Under the pieces are notes generated by a model. That model ran no database searches. It saw only the letters and a program-made list of their open reading frames with translations, and was not told where the DNA came from. This document shows, one piece after another, positions 33,620 through 41,024 of a DNA stretch of 64,000 nucleotides. The stretch comes from Bog-473 sp963834405. GTDB taxonomy: Bacteria > Actinomycetota > Acidimicrobiia > Acidimicrobiales > RAAP-2. Position 1 is the stretch's first letter, and each line of letters opens with the position of its first letter. The position numbers and the translations under genes are program-made. The DNA lies in contig CAWIBX010000003.1 in NCBI GenBank assembly GCA_963834405.1, positions 372,001 through 436,000 on the forward strand, in the 5' to 3' direction.

Positions 33620-34819
33620 TCAGTCGTCCTGGGCCGCCGGCAGCGGCCGGTGCGAGCGCTCCTCGAGGACCAGGTGCGCACCCGGCCCGAAGGCGGCGGC
33701 GACGTCGCCCCTGATCAACCGGCGCAGGGGCTCGCCAACAATGTCGCGGCGCCACCCCTCGTCGAGCCGGCTGGGCTCGCCGGTCAGCAGCTGGGCTATG
33801 TCGGCCCGGGTGGCCAGCAGGCTCTGGTCGAAGTCGAGGTCGTCGGCGATCTGGCGCACCAAGCCCGAGCACACGGCGACGGCCGCCGGCGGTGCAGGGA
33901 CGTCGCGGCCCTCGCGCGGCACGCGCAGACGGCCCGCCGGCAGGTCGAGGCCGCGCCGGACGGCATCGAGGATCTCGGCCGCCCGGCCCTGGGCCAGATG
34001 GCGCCCGTCGACGCCGCGCGCCCGCCGCAGCTCATCCGTGTTCTTGGGCGGCCGTTGCGAGATCGCCATCAGCCCCAGGTCCGAGAGGATCATGCGCCGG
34101 GGCCGGTTCGTCGCGGCTGCGGTGCGCTCACGCCACGCCCCGACCTCCTGGGCCACGCCGCGCGAGCGCCGGGACATACTGCGGATATCGCCCAGCTTCC
34201 ACCAGGCTTCCTCGGGGTCACGCGCCGGGGCGCGGTCCCCGAGGACCTGGTCGCACTCGTCCAACGCCCACTCCAGGCGGCCCAGGGCGCGCAGACGGTC
34301 CTCGAGTCGGGCCCGCAATCCCAGCAGGTGTGACACGTCGCTCACCGCGTAGGACAGCTGGCGCTCGGACATCGGCCGCTCCAACCAGTCGGACAGCCGG
34401 TCGGCCTTGGGGAGGCTGATGCCGAGCACCTGGTCGGCAAGACGCGACAGCGACGGGGAGGACATACCGAGGAACCCCGCCACGATCTGGGTGTCGAAGA
34501 CCGTTGCCGGAATGGAGCCGCACGCAGCCATGAGGATGTCGAGGTCCTGCACCGCGGCGTGGGCCACCGCCACGCCCGCGCCGCCGAAGAGCCCGGCCAG
34601 GGGTGCGGGGTCGACGGCCAGGGGGTCGACCAGGGCCACCTCCGCCTCCTCCCCCCAGGCGATCTGAATCAAGGCCAGTTGGGGGACGTAGGTGCGTTCG
34701 GTGTGGAACTCGGTGTCGAAGCCGTAGTAGGGCTCGCTTGCCACCCGGGTGACGAGCGCCTCCAGGCCGGCAGAGTCCGTGACCATGGTGGCGGGGGCCG
34801 GCGGGGCGGGCGCGCTCAT
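33620..34819 (-). CDS. rnd: Ribonuclease D
   Basis: 399 residues. A DEDDy 3'-5' exonuclease domain shows 'YYGFDTEFHTERTYVPQLAL', 'AHAAVQDLDILMAACG', 'DTQIVAGFLGMSSPSLSRLA' and 'LSYAVSDVSHLLGLRARLE'. An HRDC domain follows ('KNTDELRRARGVDGRHLAQG'). RNase D trims 3' ends of tRNA and other stable RNAs. The start MSAPAPPAPATMV may be slightly long (Met 12 is an alternative). It is divergent from the GGDEF-like gene. Confidence 0.93.
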   Translation of the reverse strand: MSAPAPPAPATMVTDSAGLEALVTRVASEPYYGFDTEFHTERTYVPQLALIQIAWGEEAEVALVDPLAVDPAPLAGLFGGAGVAVAHAAVQDLDILMAACGSIPATVFDTQIVAGFLGMSSPSLSRLADQVLGISLPKADRLSDWLERPMSERQLSYAVSDVSHLLGLRARLEDRLRALGRLEWALDECDQVLGDRAPARDPEEAWWKLGDIRSMSRRSRGVAQEVGAWRERTAAATNRPRRMILSDLGLMAISQRPPKNTDELRRARGVDGRHLAQGRAAEILDAVRRGLDLPAGRLRVPREGRDVPAPPAAVAVCSGLVRQIADDLDFDQSLLATRADIAQLLTGEPSRLDEGWRRDIVGEPLRRLIRGDVAAAFGPGAHLVLEERSHRPLPAAQDD

Positions 34820-34991
34820 CTGCGCTGGACCCTACCGTTCCCCACAGAGCGCCAGGCGACGGTGGCCACCGGCTACGATCCGTTTGACCTGCAAAAACGA
34901 GCTTTTTGATCAGGTAATGACTTAAGGCCCTGTTTGGACCTGCCGGAATTCGGTAGAGAAGAGGGTGGAGGGCAGTGCCGGAGGGGGAGCC

Positions 34992-35681
34992 GTGAAGAAG
35001 GCCAGGAAGAAGCTGTTCGGCAAGGACGCGCACGACGAGGTCGCCGCGCGGCCCGACGCCGGTGACGCACCCACCACGCCGAGCCGGCCGAGCTCCGACG
35101 CCTCGCCGGGCCTGTCAGCGAGGAGCGTCGAAACGATGTTGCAGGAGTTCAGCTCCGGCGGCGGCAGCGAGGTCCCGCCCGCCGGCACTAACCGGGCGGG
35201 CAAGTACGACCAGCTATGGCAGCTCTCCATGGCCGATCCCCACACCGGCCTCGCCAACCAATTGCTGCTGCTCGACCGCCTCACCCAGGCCCTGGCCCGG
35301 CGGCGGCGCCACGGCGGCGAGGTCGTGGTCTGCCATATCGACCTCGACAACCTGGGCGAGATCAACATGGACCTCGGGTACACGACGGGGAACACGGTTC
35401 TGGTCGAGATGTCGCGGCGGCTCACGTCCGTGCTCCGCACCGAGGACACCGTCGGCCGCGTCGGGGGCAGCGAACTCGTGGTGGTGCTCACGGTGAGCGA
35501 CGAGCAGGCCGTCGGGACGCTCACCCGCCGGCTGCAGCACACGCTCGACGAGCCGGTCGTCGTGGGGAGCCAGAGCATCCGACTCCAGGCCACCATGGGC
35601 GTCGCCGTGGCCGAGGACAGCGAGTCGGCCGAGGACCTCCTGGCGCGGGCCGACCGCTCCACGCGGGTCGGACACCGCTGA
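34992..35681 (+). CDS. GGDEF-fold protein with degenerate active site
   Basis: About 229 residues from GTG 34992, with GGAGGGGGA just upstream; an in-frame GTG at 34965 would add nine residues. The N-terminal 70 residues are disordered (Lys, Ala, Pro, Ser). The rest follows the diguanylate cyclase fold: 'DPHTGLANQLLLLDRLTQAL', 'VVVCHIDLDNLGEINMDLG', 'VGRVGGSELVVVLTV'. The signature GGDEF is GGSEL, so the catalytic acidic residue at the third position is lost, and cyclase activity is unlikely. Such domains can act as GTP or c-di-GMP sensors. No other domain is present. The window also encodes an intact GGDEF-EAL protein at 59141-61981. Confidence 0.75.
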   Translation: MKKARKKLFGKDAHDEVAARPDAGDAPTTPSRPSSDASPGLSARSVETMLQEFSSGGGSEVPPAGTNRAGKYDQLWQLSMADPHTGLANQLLLLDRLTQALARRRRHGGEVVVCHIDLDNLGEINMDLGYTTGNTVLVEMSRRLTSVLRTEDTVGRVGGSELVVVLTVSDEQAVGTLTRRLQHTLDEPVVVGSQSIRLQATMGVAVAEDSESAEDLLARADRSTRVGHR

Positions 35682-35776
35682 GAATCCTCCGCTGGGTGCT
35701 GATCGTCGGCGCCACCGCCCTCGCGGAGCGGTCGCTGCTCGACGTGGCCCGCTATCTCAGGATGCGCTCCAAGTAG
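35678..35776 (+). CDS. Possible 32-residue membrane peptide
   Basis: A short frame starting at CTG 35678, overlapping the GGDEF-like stop codon, encodes a basic hydrophobic peptide (LRILRWVLIVGATALAERSL then LDVARYLRMRSK). It could be coupled to the upstream gene. The non-standard start and overlap with the convergent gene at 35757 keep this speculative. Confidence 0.25.
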   Translation: MRILRWVLIVGATALAERSLLDVARYLRMRSK

Positions 35777-36035
35777 CACCGAGCCGCGCGATGTCGCGGG
35801 CCCGCCCGAGCACGGACTCCATGGAGAGGGGCTCGCCGGTGTCGGGATCGAGGCGGTGCCCCAGCTCGGCGAGCACGTGGCCGGCATGCGAGCGCAGCGC
35901 CCGGATCAAGTCAAGTCCTCGAACTCCTGCGACGCGGCCACCGCCTTTCGCCGCGTCGATCACCTCGTCGAGCGCGTCGCTCCCGTCGCGGGCGCCGACG
36001 ACGTACCCCGCGATGAAGGCCAGGATGAGTCCCAC
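35757..36035 (-). CDS. Small membrane-anchored hypothetical protein
   Basis: 92 residues. A short hydrophobic N-terminus ('GLILAFIAGYVVGARDG') could serve as an anchor or signal; the remainder is amphipathic ('DALDEVIDAAKGGG', 'GLDLIRALRSHAGHVLAELG', 'VLGRARDIARLG'). I do not recognise a family. High third-position GC and a clean start support it. It lies 65 nt after a YceI-like gene on the same strand, so it may be the last gene of that unit. Confidence 0.55.
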   Translation of the reverse strand: MGLILAFIAGYVVGARDGSDALDEVIDAAKGGGRVAGVRGLDLIRALRSHAGHVLAELGHRLDPDTGEPLSMESVLGRARDIARLGATWSAS

Positions 36036-36100
36036 GTGGCGCCCTCTCTACCGGCCCTGAGCCGAGTCCCGGAGACGGCCACGGTCGCGGAACCGGTCAG

Positions 36101-36691
36101 TCATTGCGCGCGCGCTTCTATGTGCATCTCGACCGACACCTCTGGATAGATCTTGAGGGCCAGGGTGGTGGGCACCTTGAGGTCGAATTCCCGGATGTCG
36201 ATGGTCTGCTGGCCGCAGACCACGAGGACGTCGCGGCGGACGGGCTCCACGATGACCACCCCGCTGCTGGGACGGACGACGTTGTGGATCTCCATGCGCG
36301 CCTCGAGCTCGTAGCGGTTCACCCCCTCCGCCACGACCGCCTGCGTGAGCTCCAGAACGGCCTTGAGATAGCGGCGCGCGTCTATGCGTCGCTTCAGCTC
36401 GGTGTCGTAGAGCGTGTTGCCCGACGTCAGCTCCTTGAGCGAAACGGTCACCTGCGCCTTCACGGGCGCGCCGCCGAGGTCGACGACGTTGCCGTCCACC
36501 TCCGCGGAGATCTCGCCCCGCAGCTCGCTGGTGGCGAACGAAATGCGGCCGACATTGGAGCGGGCCTTGACCAGGACGGCCGACCGTCCCGGCAAGACTT
36601 CGAATGTCGTCAGCGCGTGGTCAGCTGGTCCCAAAGCCCCCGGTTCCGTGTCTCGGACTCGTCCCAGGAGCGCGCACGATGCACTGTACAC
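36101..36691 (-). CDS. YceI-like lipocalin-fold protein
   Basis: 196 residues. The pattern 'FEVLPGRSAVLVKARSNVG', 'LRGEISAEVDGNVVDLGGAP', 'VTVSLKELTSGNTLYDTELK' and 'RRIDARRYLKAVLELTQ' matches the YceI domain (binding of isoprenoid-type lipids in a beta-barrel). There is no clear signal peptide, so it may be cytoplasmic, unlike E. coli YceI. It starts 21 nt after the kinase fragment. The family link is by eye and moderately sure. Confidence 0.6.
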   Translation of the reverse strand: MYSASCALLGRVRDTEPGALGPADHALTTFEVLPGRSAVLVKARSNVGRISFATSELRGEISAEVDGNVVDLGGAPVKAQVTVSLKELTSGNTLYDTELKRRIDARRYLKAVLELTQAVVAEGVNRYELEARMEIHNVVRPSSGVVIVEPVRRDVLVVCGQQTIDIREFDLKVPTTLALKIYPEVSVEMHIEARAQ

Positions 36692-36712
36692 GGGGCGCGC
36701 CGGCCGGGTCCC

Positions 36713-37105
36713 TCACGTCGGCGGCTGTTCGAGCACCCGCGCCTCGTGTTCGAGACGCATGCAGACCGCTGTCAGCATGTTCGCGGTCTCGACCGCCTTG
36801 ATGATGACGTCGGTTTCGCCGAGATGGTCGACGCCCGTGTAGGTGTTGATGCCGCGGCCCCGCTTGACCAGCGTCACCACATCGAAGCGCCCGTCGATCG
36901 CCCCCAGCCGCTCGGGTGGGCCGGACCGAGCAGGCGAGCCGGCCCCGGGTGCGCGCGGGGCGAAGGTGTCGGTCACGGCGGTGGAGCGGTCCAAGGCCGT
37001 CGGCCCGCTCGGTTGCGCCCGACTCCCCTGCGGCCGCAGCACGTTCCCCCCAACTCCCAATGGATCCTCCCGTTTCCCAACGGGTCTTGTCCGTCTACCT
37101 GCCAA
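36713..37105 (-). pseudogene. Orphan N-lobe of a Ser/Thr protein kinase
   Basis: 130 residues as drawn, with an uncertain start. The last 65 resemble the beginning of a eukaryotic-like kinase domain: 'IDGRFDVVTLVKRGRGINTY' (first strands, glycine loop degraded), 'DVIIKAVETA' (the lysine of VAIK) and 'RLEHEARVLEQ' (helix C glutamate). The frame stops there with TGA. No HRDLKP, DFG or later kinase motifs occur downstream, where the YceI-like gene begins. Either a truncated remnant or a short N-lobe-only protein. The N-terminal half is Pro/Gly/Arg-rich. Confidence 0.5.
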
Positions 37106-37123
37106 CGGCGGAAACAGGTATTA

Positions 37124-37153
37124 CAGGGGCGCGCCGGATTCGGCGCGCCCCTG
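37124..37153. terminator. Very strong 13-bp hairpin upstream of the kinase fragment
   Basis: CAGGGGCGCGCCG, loop GATT, CGGCGCGCCCCTG: a perfect 13-bp stem. No gene reads into it from the left on the plus strand, and the minus-strand gene begins 19 nt beyond. It could shield from read-through of upstream minus-strand transcripts or act in the leader of the kinase fragment. Confidence 0.45.
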
Positions 37154-37319
37154 CCCGCGGCGCGGTGAGATCCGCCATCGGCGTGGTCCCCGGTCGGGGA
37201 GACCCGAGGTGGGTGAGGCGCCCCGGCGCAGTACCCCCGGGCCGCCAGGGAGTATCAGCCCTTGCCAAGTTAGGAGTATCGGCTCTAGTGAGGGCGCGGC
37301 TTTCCGGCCAGGCTAAGGG

Positions 37320-37664
37320 ATGGTGTCGATGTACAGCGAGCTGCTCTGCGGCCTCTGCGCCGAAGTCGATCCGGTCCCGCTTCCCGCGGCGCGGGAGGAG
37401 CTGGTCGTGATATTGCTCCAGTGCCGGCGCCGGCTAGAGGGCCACGGCGTGCACGACGGGCACGTGGTGGCCGAGGACCTGGCCCTGGAGCTGGACCACG
37501 ACCGCATGCTCCTGCGGCTCTGCTCGGCCGTGGGGATCGACACCGACCCCTCTCGCTTCGACAACCCCCTCGCGGAGCGCGAACGCCTCGAGCACCTGCT
37601 CCGCGCCAGCGGGGTGGACTTCCGGACGCTGGAAGACAACCGCCGCGCACCCGCCGTCGCCTGA
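37320..37664 (+). CDS. Hypothetical protein, 114 residues
   Basis: From ATG 37320 (or ATG 37329, MYSELLCGL). Acidic and helical, with 'PAAREELVVILLQCRRRLEG' and 'NPLAERERLEHLLRASGVDF'. No motif that I recognise, no signal peptide or membrane segment. High third-position GC argues for a real gene. It converges with the response regulator gene, leaving 2 nt between them. Confidence 0.5.
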   Translation: MVSMYSELLCGLCAEVDPVPLPAAREELVVILLQCRRRLEGHGVHDGHVVAEDLALELDHDRMLLRLCSAVGIDTDPSRFDNPLAERERLEHLLRASGVDFRTLEDNRRAPAVA

Positions 37665-37666
37665 GA

Positions 37667-38323
37667 TCAGGTCCGCGGACCGGTCCCCTTCCGTTCGGCC
37701 AGCACCGCCGCGTAGACAGCGGCCTCGGTGCGTCGGCGCATCCCGAGCTTGGAGAGCAGGCTCGAGACGTAGTTCTTGACCGTCGCCTCGGCGAGGAAGA
37801 GCTCCTCGGCGATCTGGCGGTTGGACTGCCCCTGCGCGATGAGCTCCAGGACCTTGCGCTCCTGGGGCGTCAGGACGGTCAGCCGGGACTCGGCCTCCTG
37901 GTCCTTGCGCAGCCGGGCGAAGAGCTCCTGGGTCAGCGCCGGGTCGAGCAGCGACATGCCCTGGCTGACGCGGCGGATGTCGCCGAGAAGGTCGCCCCCG
38001 CCGACCTCCTTGAGGACATAGCCGGACGCCCCCGCCATGATGGACGAGAACAGCGCGTCGTCGTCGGAGTACGACGTGAGCATCAGGCAGCGCACCGACA
38101 GGAGCGTGGACTGGATCTCCCGGCAGACCTCGATGCCGTTGCCGTCGGGCAACCGCACGTCGAGAATGGCGACGTCGGGCTCCAGCTCGCGGATGAGCTC
38201 GAGACCGCGCTGAGCAGTGCCCGCTTCGCCGACCACCTCCATGTCCTCTTCGTCCTGGAGGAGTGTGCGCAGGCCCGTGCGGACCAGCTCGTGATCGTCG
38301 AGGACGAACACCCGGATCGTCAT
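37667..38323 (-). CDS. NarL/DevR-family response regulator
   Basis: 218 residues from ATG 38323. Receiver domain: acidic pair 'VFVLDDHELVRTG', phosphorylation site 'VAILDVRLPDGNG' (Asp 55), 'MLTSYSDDDALFSSIMAGAS' and the lysine in 'GYVLKEV'. LuxR-type helix-turn-helix: 'LTPQERKVLELIAQGQSNRQ' and 'EATVKNYVSSLLSKLGMRRR'. A DNA-binding regulator, probably phosphorylated by the kinase divergently encoded 98 bp away. It resembles DevR/DosR more than other NarL-type regulators, judging by the partner kinase and the neighbouring lipid synthase gene. Confidence 0.92.
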   Translation of the reverse strand: MTIRVFVLDDHELVRTGLRTLLQDEEDMEVVGEAGTAQRGLELIRELEPDVAILDVRLPDGNGIEVCREIQSTLLSVRCLMLTSYSDDDALFSSIMAGASGYVLKEVGGGDLLGDIRRVSQGMSLLDPALTQELFARLRKDQEAESRLTVLTPQERKVLELIAQGQSNRQIAEELFLAEATVKNYVSSLLSKLGMRRRTEAAVYAAVLAERKGTGPRT

Positions 38324-38335
38324 CGTCCAGATACT

Positions 38336-38371
38336 GCCACGAGGGCTGCCACGAAGGCCGCCACACGGGCA
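38336..38371. repeat. Three 12-bp direct repeats in a divergent promoter
   Basis: GCCACGAGGGCT, GCCACGAAGGCC and GCCACACGGGCA in tandem, between the response regulator and kinase starts. Helically phased repeats in such a place are candidate binding sites for the regulator itself. On the minus strand they lie in the leader of the regulator gene. Confidence 0.5.
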
Positions 38372-38421
38372 GGGCAACCCCCGTCCCTTTGCCTGCTGAC
38401 GGCGCCGGTACTCTGGCGGGC

Positions 38422-39594
38422 GTGGAGCCGTTCGACCGGATCGACGACCCCGTCAAGCTGCGCCGGCTCGTGCAGGCGATCATCATCCTCGACGCCGAGC
38501 TCAGCCTCCCGGTGGTGTTGCGTCGCATCATTGAGGAAGCGCGCGACCTAGTCGACGCGCAGTACGGCGCGCTGGGTGTGCTGACCGAGGACGGACAGGC
38601 GCTGGACCAGTTCCTCACGGTCGGACTCACCGCCGAGGAGGAGCAGGCCATCGGGCCGCGGCCGACCGGGCGGGGGGTGCTGGGCACGCTCATCGCCGAC
38701 GACAAGCCCTTGCGGCTGGCGAACCTCGCGGACAGCCCGGACAGCTTCGGGTTCCCGCTCGCGCACCCGAAGATGTCGTCTTTCCTCGGCGTGCCGGTGC
38801 GGGTGCACGGCGAGGTGTACGGCAACCTCTATCTGACCAACAAGCGCACGGGCGACGAGTTCTCCGAGGACGACGAGGCCACCGCGGCGGCCCTGGCCAT
38901 GGCGGCCGGCATCGCCATTGAGAACGCCCGTCTCCACTCCCTGGTACGGGACCACGCGCTGACGGAGGACCGGGACCGCATCGCCCGCGACCTGCACGAC
39001 TCGGTGATCCAGCGGCTCTTCGCCATCGGTCTGTCGCTGCAGGGCACGGCGCGGCTCGTGGAGCGGCCCGAGGCGGTGCTGCGGATCGCGGAGGCGATCG
39101 ACAAGCTGGACGAGACCATCCGGCAGCTCCGTAAGGCCATCTTCGACATAGAGCTCACCATCAACAAGGAAGGTATCCACCCCAAGGTGCTCGACCTCGC
39201 GCACGAGCTGAAGCCGGTGCTGGGCTTGAACCCGCAGGTCTCGGTGATCGGCCCGGTGGACCGGGTGGTGACGGGACAGCTCGCGGACACGGTGCTGGCC
39301 GTCTTGCGCGAGGCGCTCACCAACGTCGGGCGCCACGCCGACGCGTCCAAAGCGGTCATCACGCTCACCGCCGGCGACGAGCTCCGCCTCGTCGTGGCCG
39401 ACGACGGCCGGGGGATCGGCGACGGCAATGGCGACGCCGGCGATGGCGGGCTCGGTCTCAAGAACATGCGCCAGCGCGCCGAGCGACTCGGCGGGGGCAT
39501 GGAGATCGGGACGTCGCGTGAGGGCGGGACCAGGCTCACCTGGCACGTCCCGTTGGAGGCCCTGGAGGACTTCGGGGTCGCACCCTCGGCCTGA
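38422..39594 (+). CDS. GAF-domain sensor histidine kinase, DevS-like
   Basis: 390 residues from GTG 38422. One GAF domain (about 30-172) includes 'FGFPLAHPKMSSFLGVPVRV' and 'GNLYLTNKRTGDEFSEDDE', very like the DevS/DosS GAF region. HisKA_3 dimerisation box: 'DRIARDLHDSVIQRLFAIGL' (His 192). HATPase: 'REALTNVGRHADASKA', 'DDGRGIGDG', 'GGLGLKNMRQRAERLGG'. It is cytoplasmic. The His before PKM is at the place I recall as the heme ligand in mycobacterial DosS, so oxygen or redox sensing is possible but unproven. It pairs with the divergent regulator. Confidence 0.9.
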   Translation: MEPFDRIDDPVKLRRLVQAIIILDAELSLPVVLRRIIEEARDLVDAQYGALGVLTEDGQALDQFLTVGLTAEEEQAIGPRPTGRGVLGTLIADDKPLRLANLADSPDSFGFPLAHPKMSSFLGVPVRVHGEVYGNLYLTNKRTGDEFSEDDEATAAALAMAAGIAIENARLHSLVRDHALTEDRDRIARDLHDSVIQRLFAIGLSLQGTARLVERPEAVLRIAEAIDKLDETIRQLRKAIFDIELTINKEGIHPKVLDLAHELKPVLGLNPQVSVIGPVDRVVTGQLADTVLAVLREALTNVGRHADASKAVITLTAGDELRLVVADDGRGIGDGNGDAGDGGLGLKNMRQRAERLGGGMEIGTSREGGTRLTWHVPLEALEDFGVAPSA

Positions 39595-39595
39595 A

Positions 39596-40966
39596 TCAGG
39601 CCCCGGCCCGCCGGGCCGAGCACACCTCGGCGAACCCGTCCTCCACGCAGCCCGCCAGCTTGGCGCTGTCCGGCACGGCGGCGGCGTCGACCGTGAGGCC
39701 GATGCAGGCCCGGGTGCCCGCCGAGACGAGCGACACGTTGAGGGCGGCACCGGACGGGGGTGCGAACGCGTAGATGCCCGACACCGGGGCCCCGGCGATG
39801 GAGGTCGGTCCCGGCGGGCCGGGCAGGTTGGTGACGCAGACGTCGGTGCCGCGGAGCATGGCGCCCCACAGGTTCCGGGCGACAGGCCCGGGCAGCGCGC
39901 TCAGACCCGTGGCGAGGACGTCGCTCACCGCGAGGCCCGGCGCCTGCTTCCAAGCGCTGGTCAGGGCCCGGACCTCGTGCACGCACTCGGCCACGTCCGC
40001 GTGGACGGGGATCACGAAGCGCGCCGGCACGAAGTGGTTGCCGCTGCCGGAGGTCCCGCCGGCGCGCACGTTGATCGGCATGAGGGCGCGGAACCCGGTG
40101 CTGATCACACCATGCTGCTCGTGGTAGAGGGTGAGGCCCCGCACGACCGAGGCCACGAAGACGTCGTTCACGGTGCCGTCCCAGGCCTTGGCCGCTTGGA
40201 CCAGCGAGCGCAGTTCCAGGTCGAGGATCTCGGCGTGGCGGCGCGCACCGCGCCCGGTCATGATCGTCGAGACCGGGCGTCCGGCCGGTGCCATGAGACG
40301 CGCCACGGACTCGCTCAACTCGCTCAGCCGGCCGAGCGTGCGGAACGGGTGGAACAGCGCGTCCCTGGCCTCGTCGACGAGCTCGACGGCTCGGGGCAGG
40401 TCGCGTCCGTGCTGACGGGGAGCCGCCTCCGGCACCGAATCCGTCGGCGGTGACGCGGACGGCTCCGGCGGGTCGAACAGCCCGGCCAGCACGGCCAGGC
40501 CGCCGACGCCGTCGATCACGGCGTGGTGCACCTTGAGGAGCAGCGCCGACCTGTCGTCGGGAAGTCCCTCTACCAGGACGGCCTCCCACAGTGGCAAGGC
40601 CGGGTCGAACGCGCCCGATGCCATGGCCTGCGCCACGTCCAGGACGCCCCGCGTGTCCTCGCGCTCGGCCAGCCGCAGGCGCCGGACGTGGTCGCCCAGC
40701 TCGAACGCCGGGTCCGGGACGAACCGGGGCCGACCCCGGCCCGGCAGTCGGGGGACGGCCCGGGCGCGCAACCTCGGAACGGCGGTGGTCAGTTCGCCGA
40801 TGCGCTCGCGCACGGCGTTCCATGCGGGGGTGGACTGCAGCGCCACGAGCGCCACCACGTTGGGCCGCATCACCGGGTCGGCCCCGATGGCCCAGAGGAG
40901 AGCGTCGGACCCGCTCATGGTGTCCACCCTCCCGGCGGTCCTGTCGAAGGGTTCCGTAACAGCCAT
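39596..40966 (-). CDS. Wax ester synthase/diacylglycerol acyltransferase (WS/DGAT)
   Basis: 456 residues from ATG 40966 (GGAGGG upstream; Met at 40918 is an alternative). The catalytic 'HHAVIDG' (HHxxxDG) is at about residue 147, preceded by 'LPLWEAVLVEGLPDDRSALL'. Later family blocks are 'NDVFVASVVRGLTLYHEQHG', 'ALMPINVRAGG', and 'VCVTNLPGPPGPTSIAGAPV'. The enzyme esterifies fatty acyl-CoA to alcohols or diacylglycerol for storage lipid. It ends 1 nt after the DevS-like gene on the opposite strand, recalling tgs1 beside dosRS in mycobacteria. Confidence 0.92.
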   Translation of the reverse strand: MAVTEPFDRTAGRVDTMSGSDALLWAIGADPVMRPNVVALVALQSTPAWNAVRERIGELTTAVPRLRARAVPRLPGRGRPRFVPDPAFELGDHVRRLRLAEREDTRGVLDVAQAMASGAFDPALPLWEAVLVEGLPDDRSALLLKVHHAVIDGVGGLAVLAGLFDPPEPSASPPTDSVPEAAPRQHGRDLPRAVELVDEARDALFHPFRTLGRLSELSESVARLMAPAGRPVSTIMTGRGARRHAEILDLELRSLVQAAKAWDGTVNDVFVASVVRGLTLYHEQHGVISTGFRALMPINVRAGGTSGSGNHFVPARFVIPVHADVAECVHEVRALTSAWKQAPGLAVSDVLATGLSALPGPVARNLWGAMLRGTDVCVTNLPGPPGPTSIAGAPVSGIYAFAPPSGAALNVSLVSAGTRACIGLTVDAAAVPDSAKLAGCVEDGFAEVCSARRAGA

Positions 40967-41024
40967 CAGCCCTCCAATGCCGGCACCACGTGCCAACGGA
41001 GAAGGGTAGACCTAGCATCGGCCC

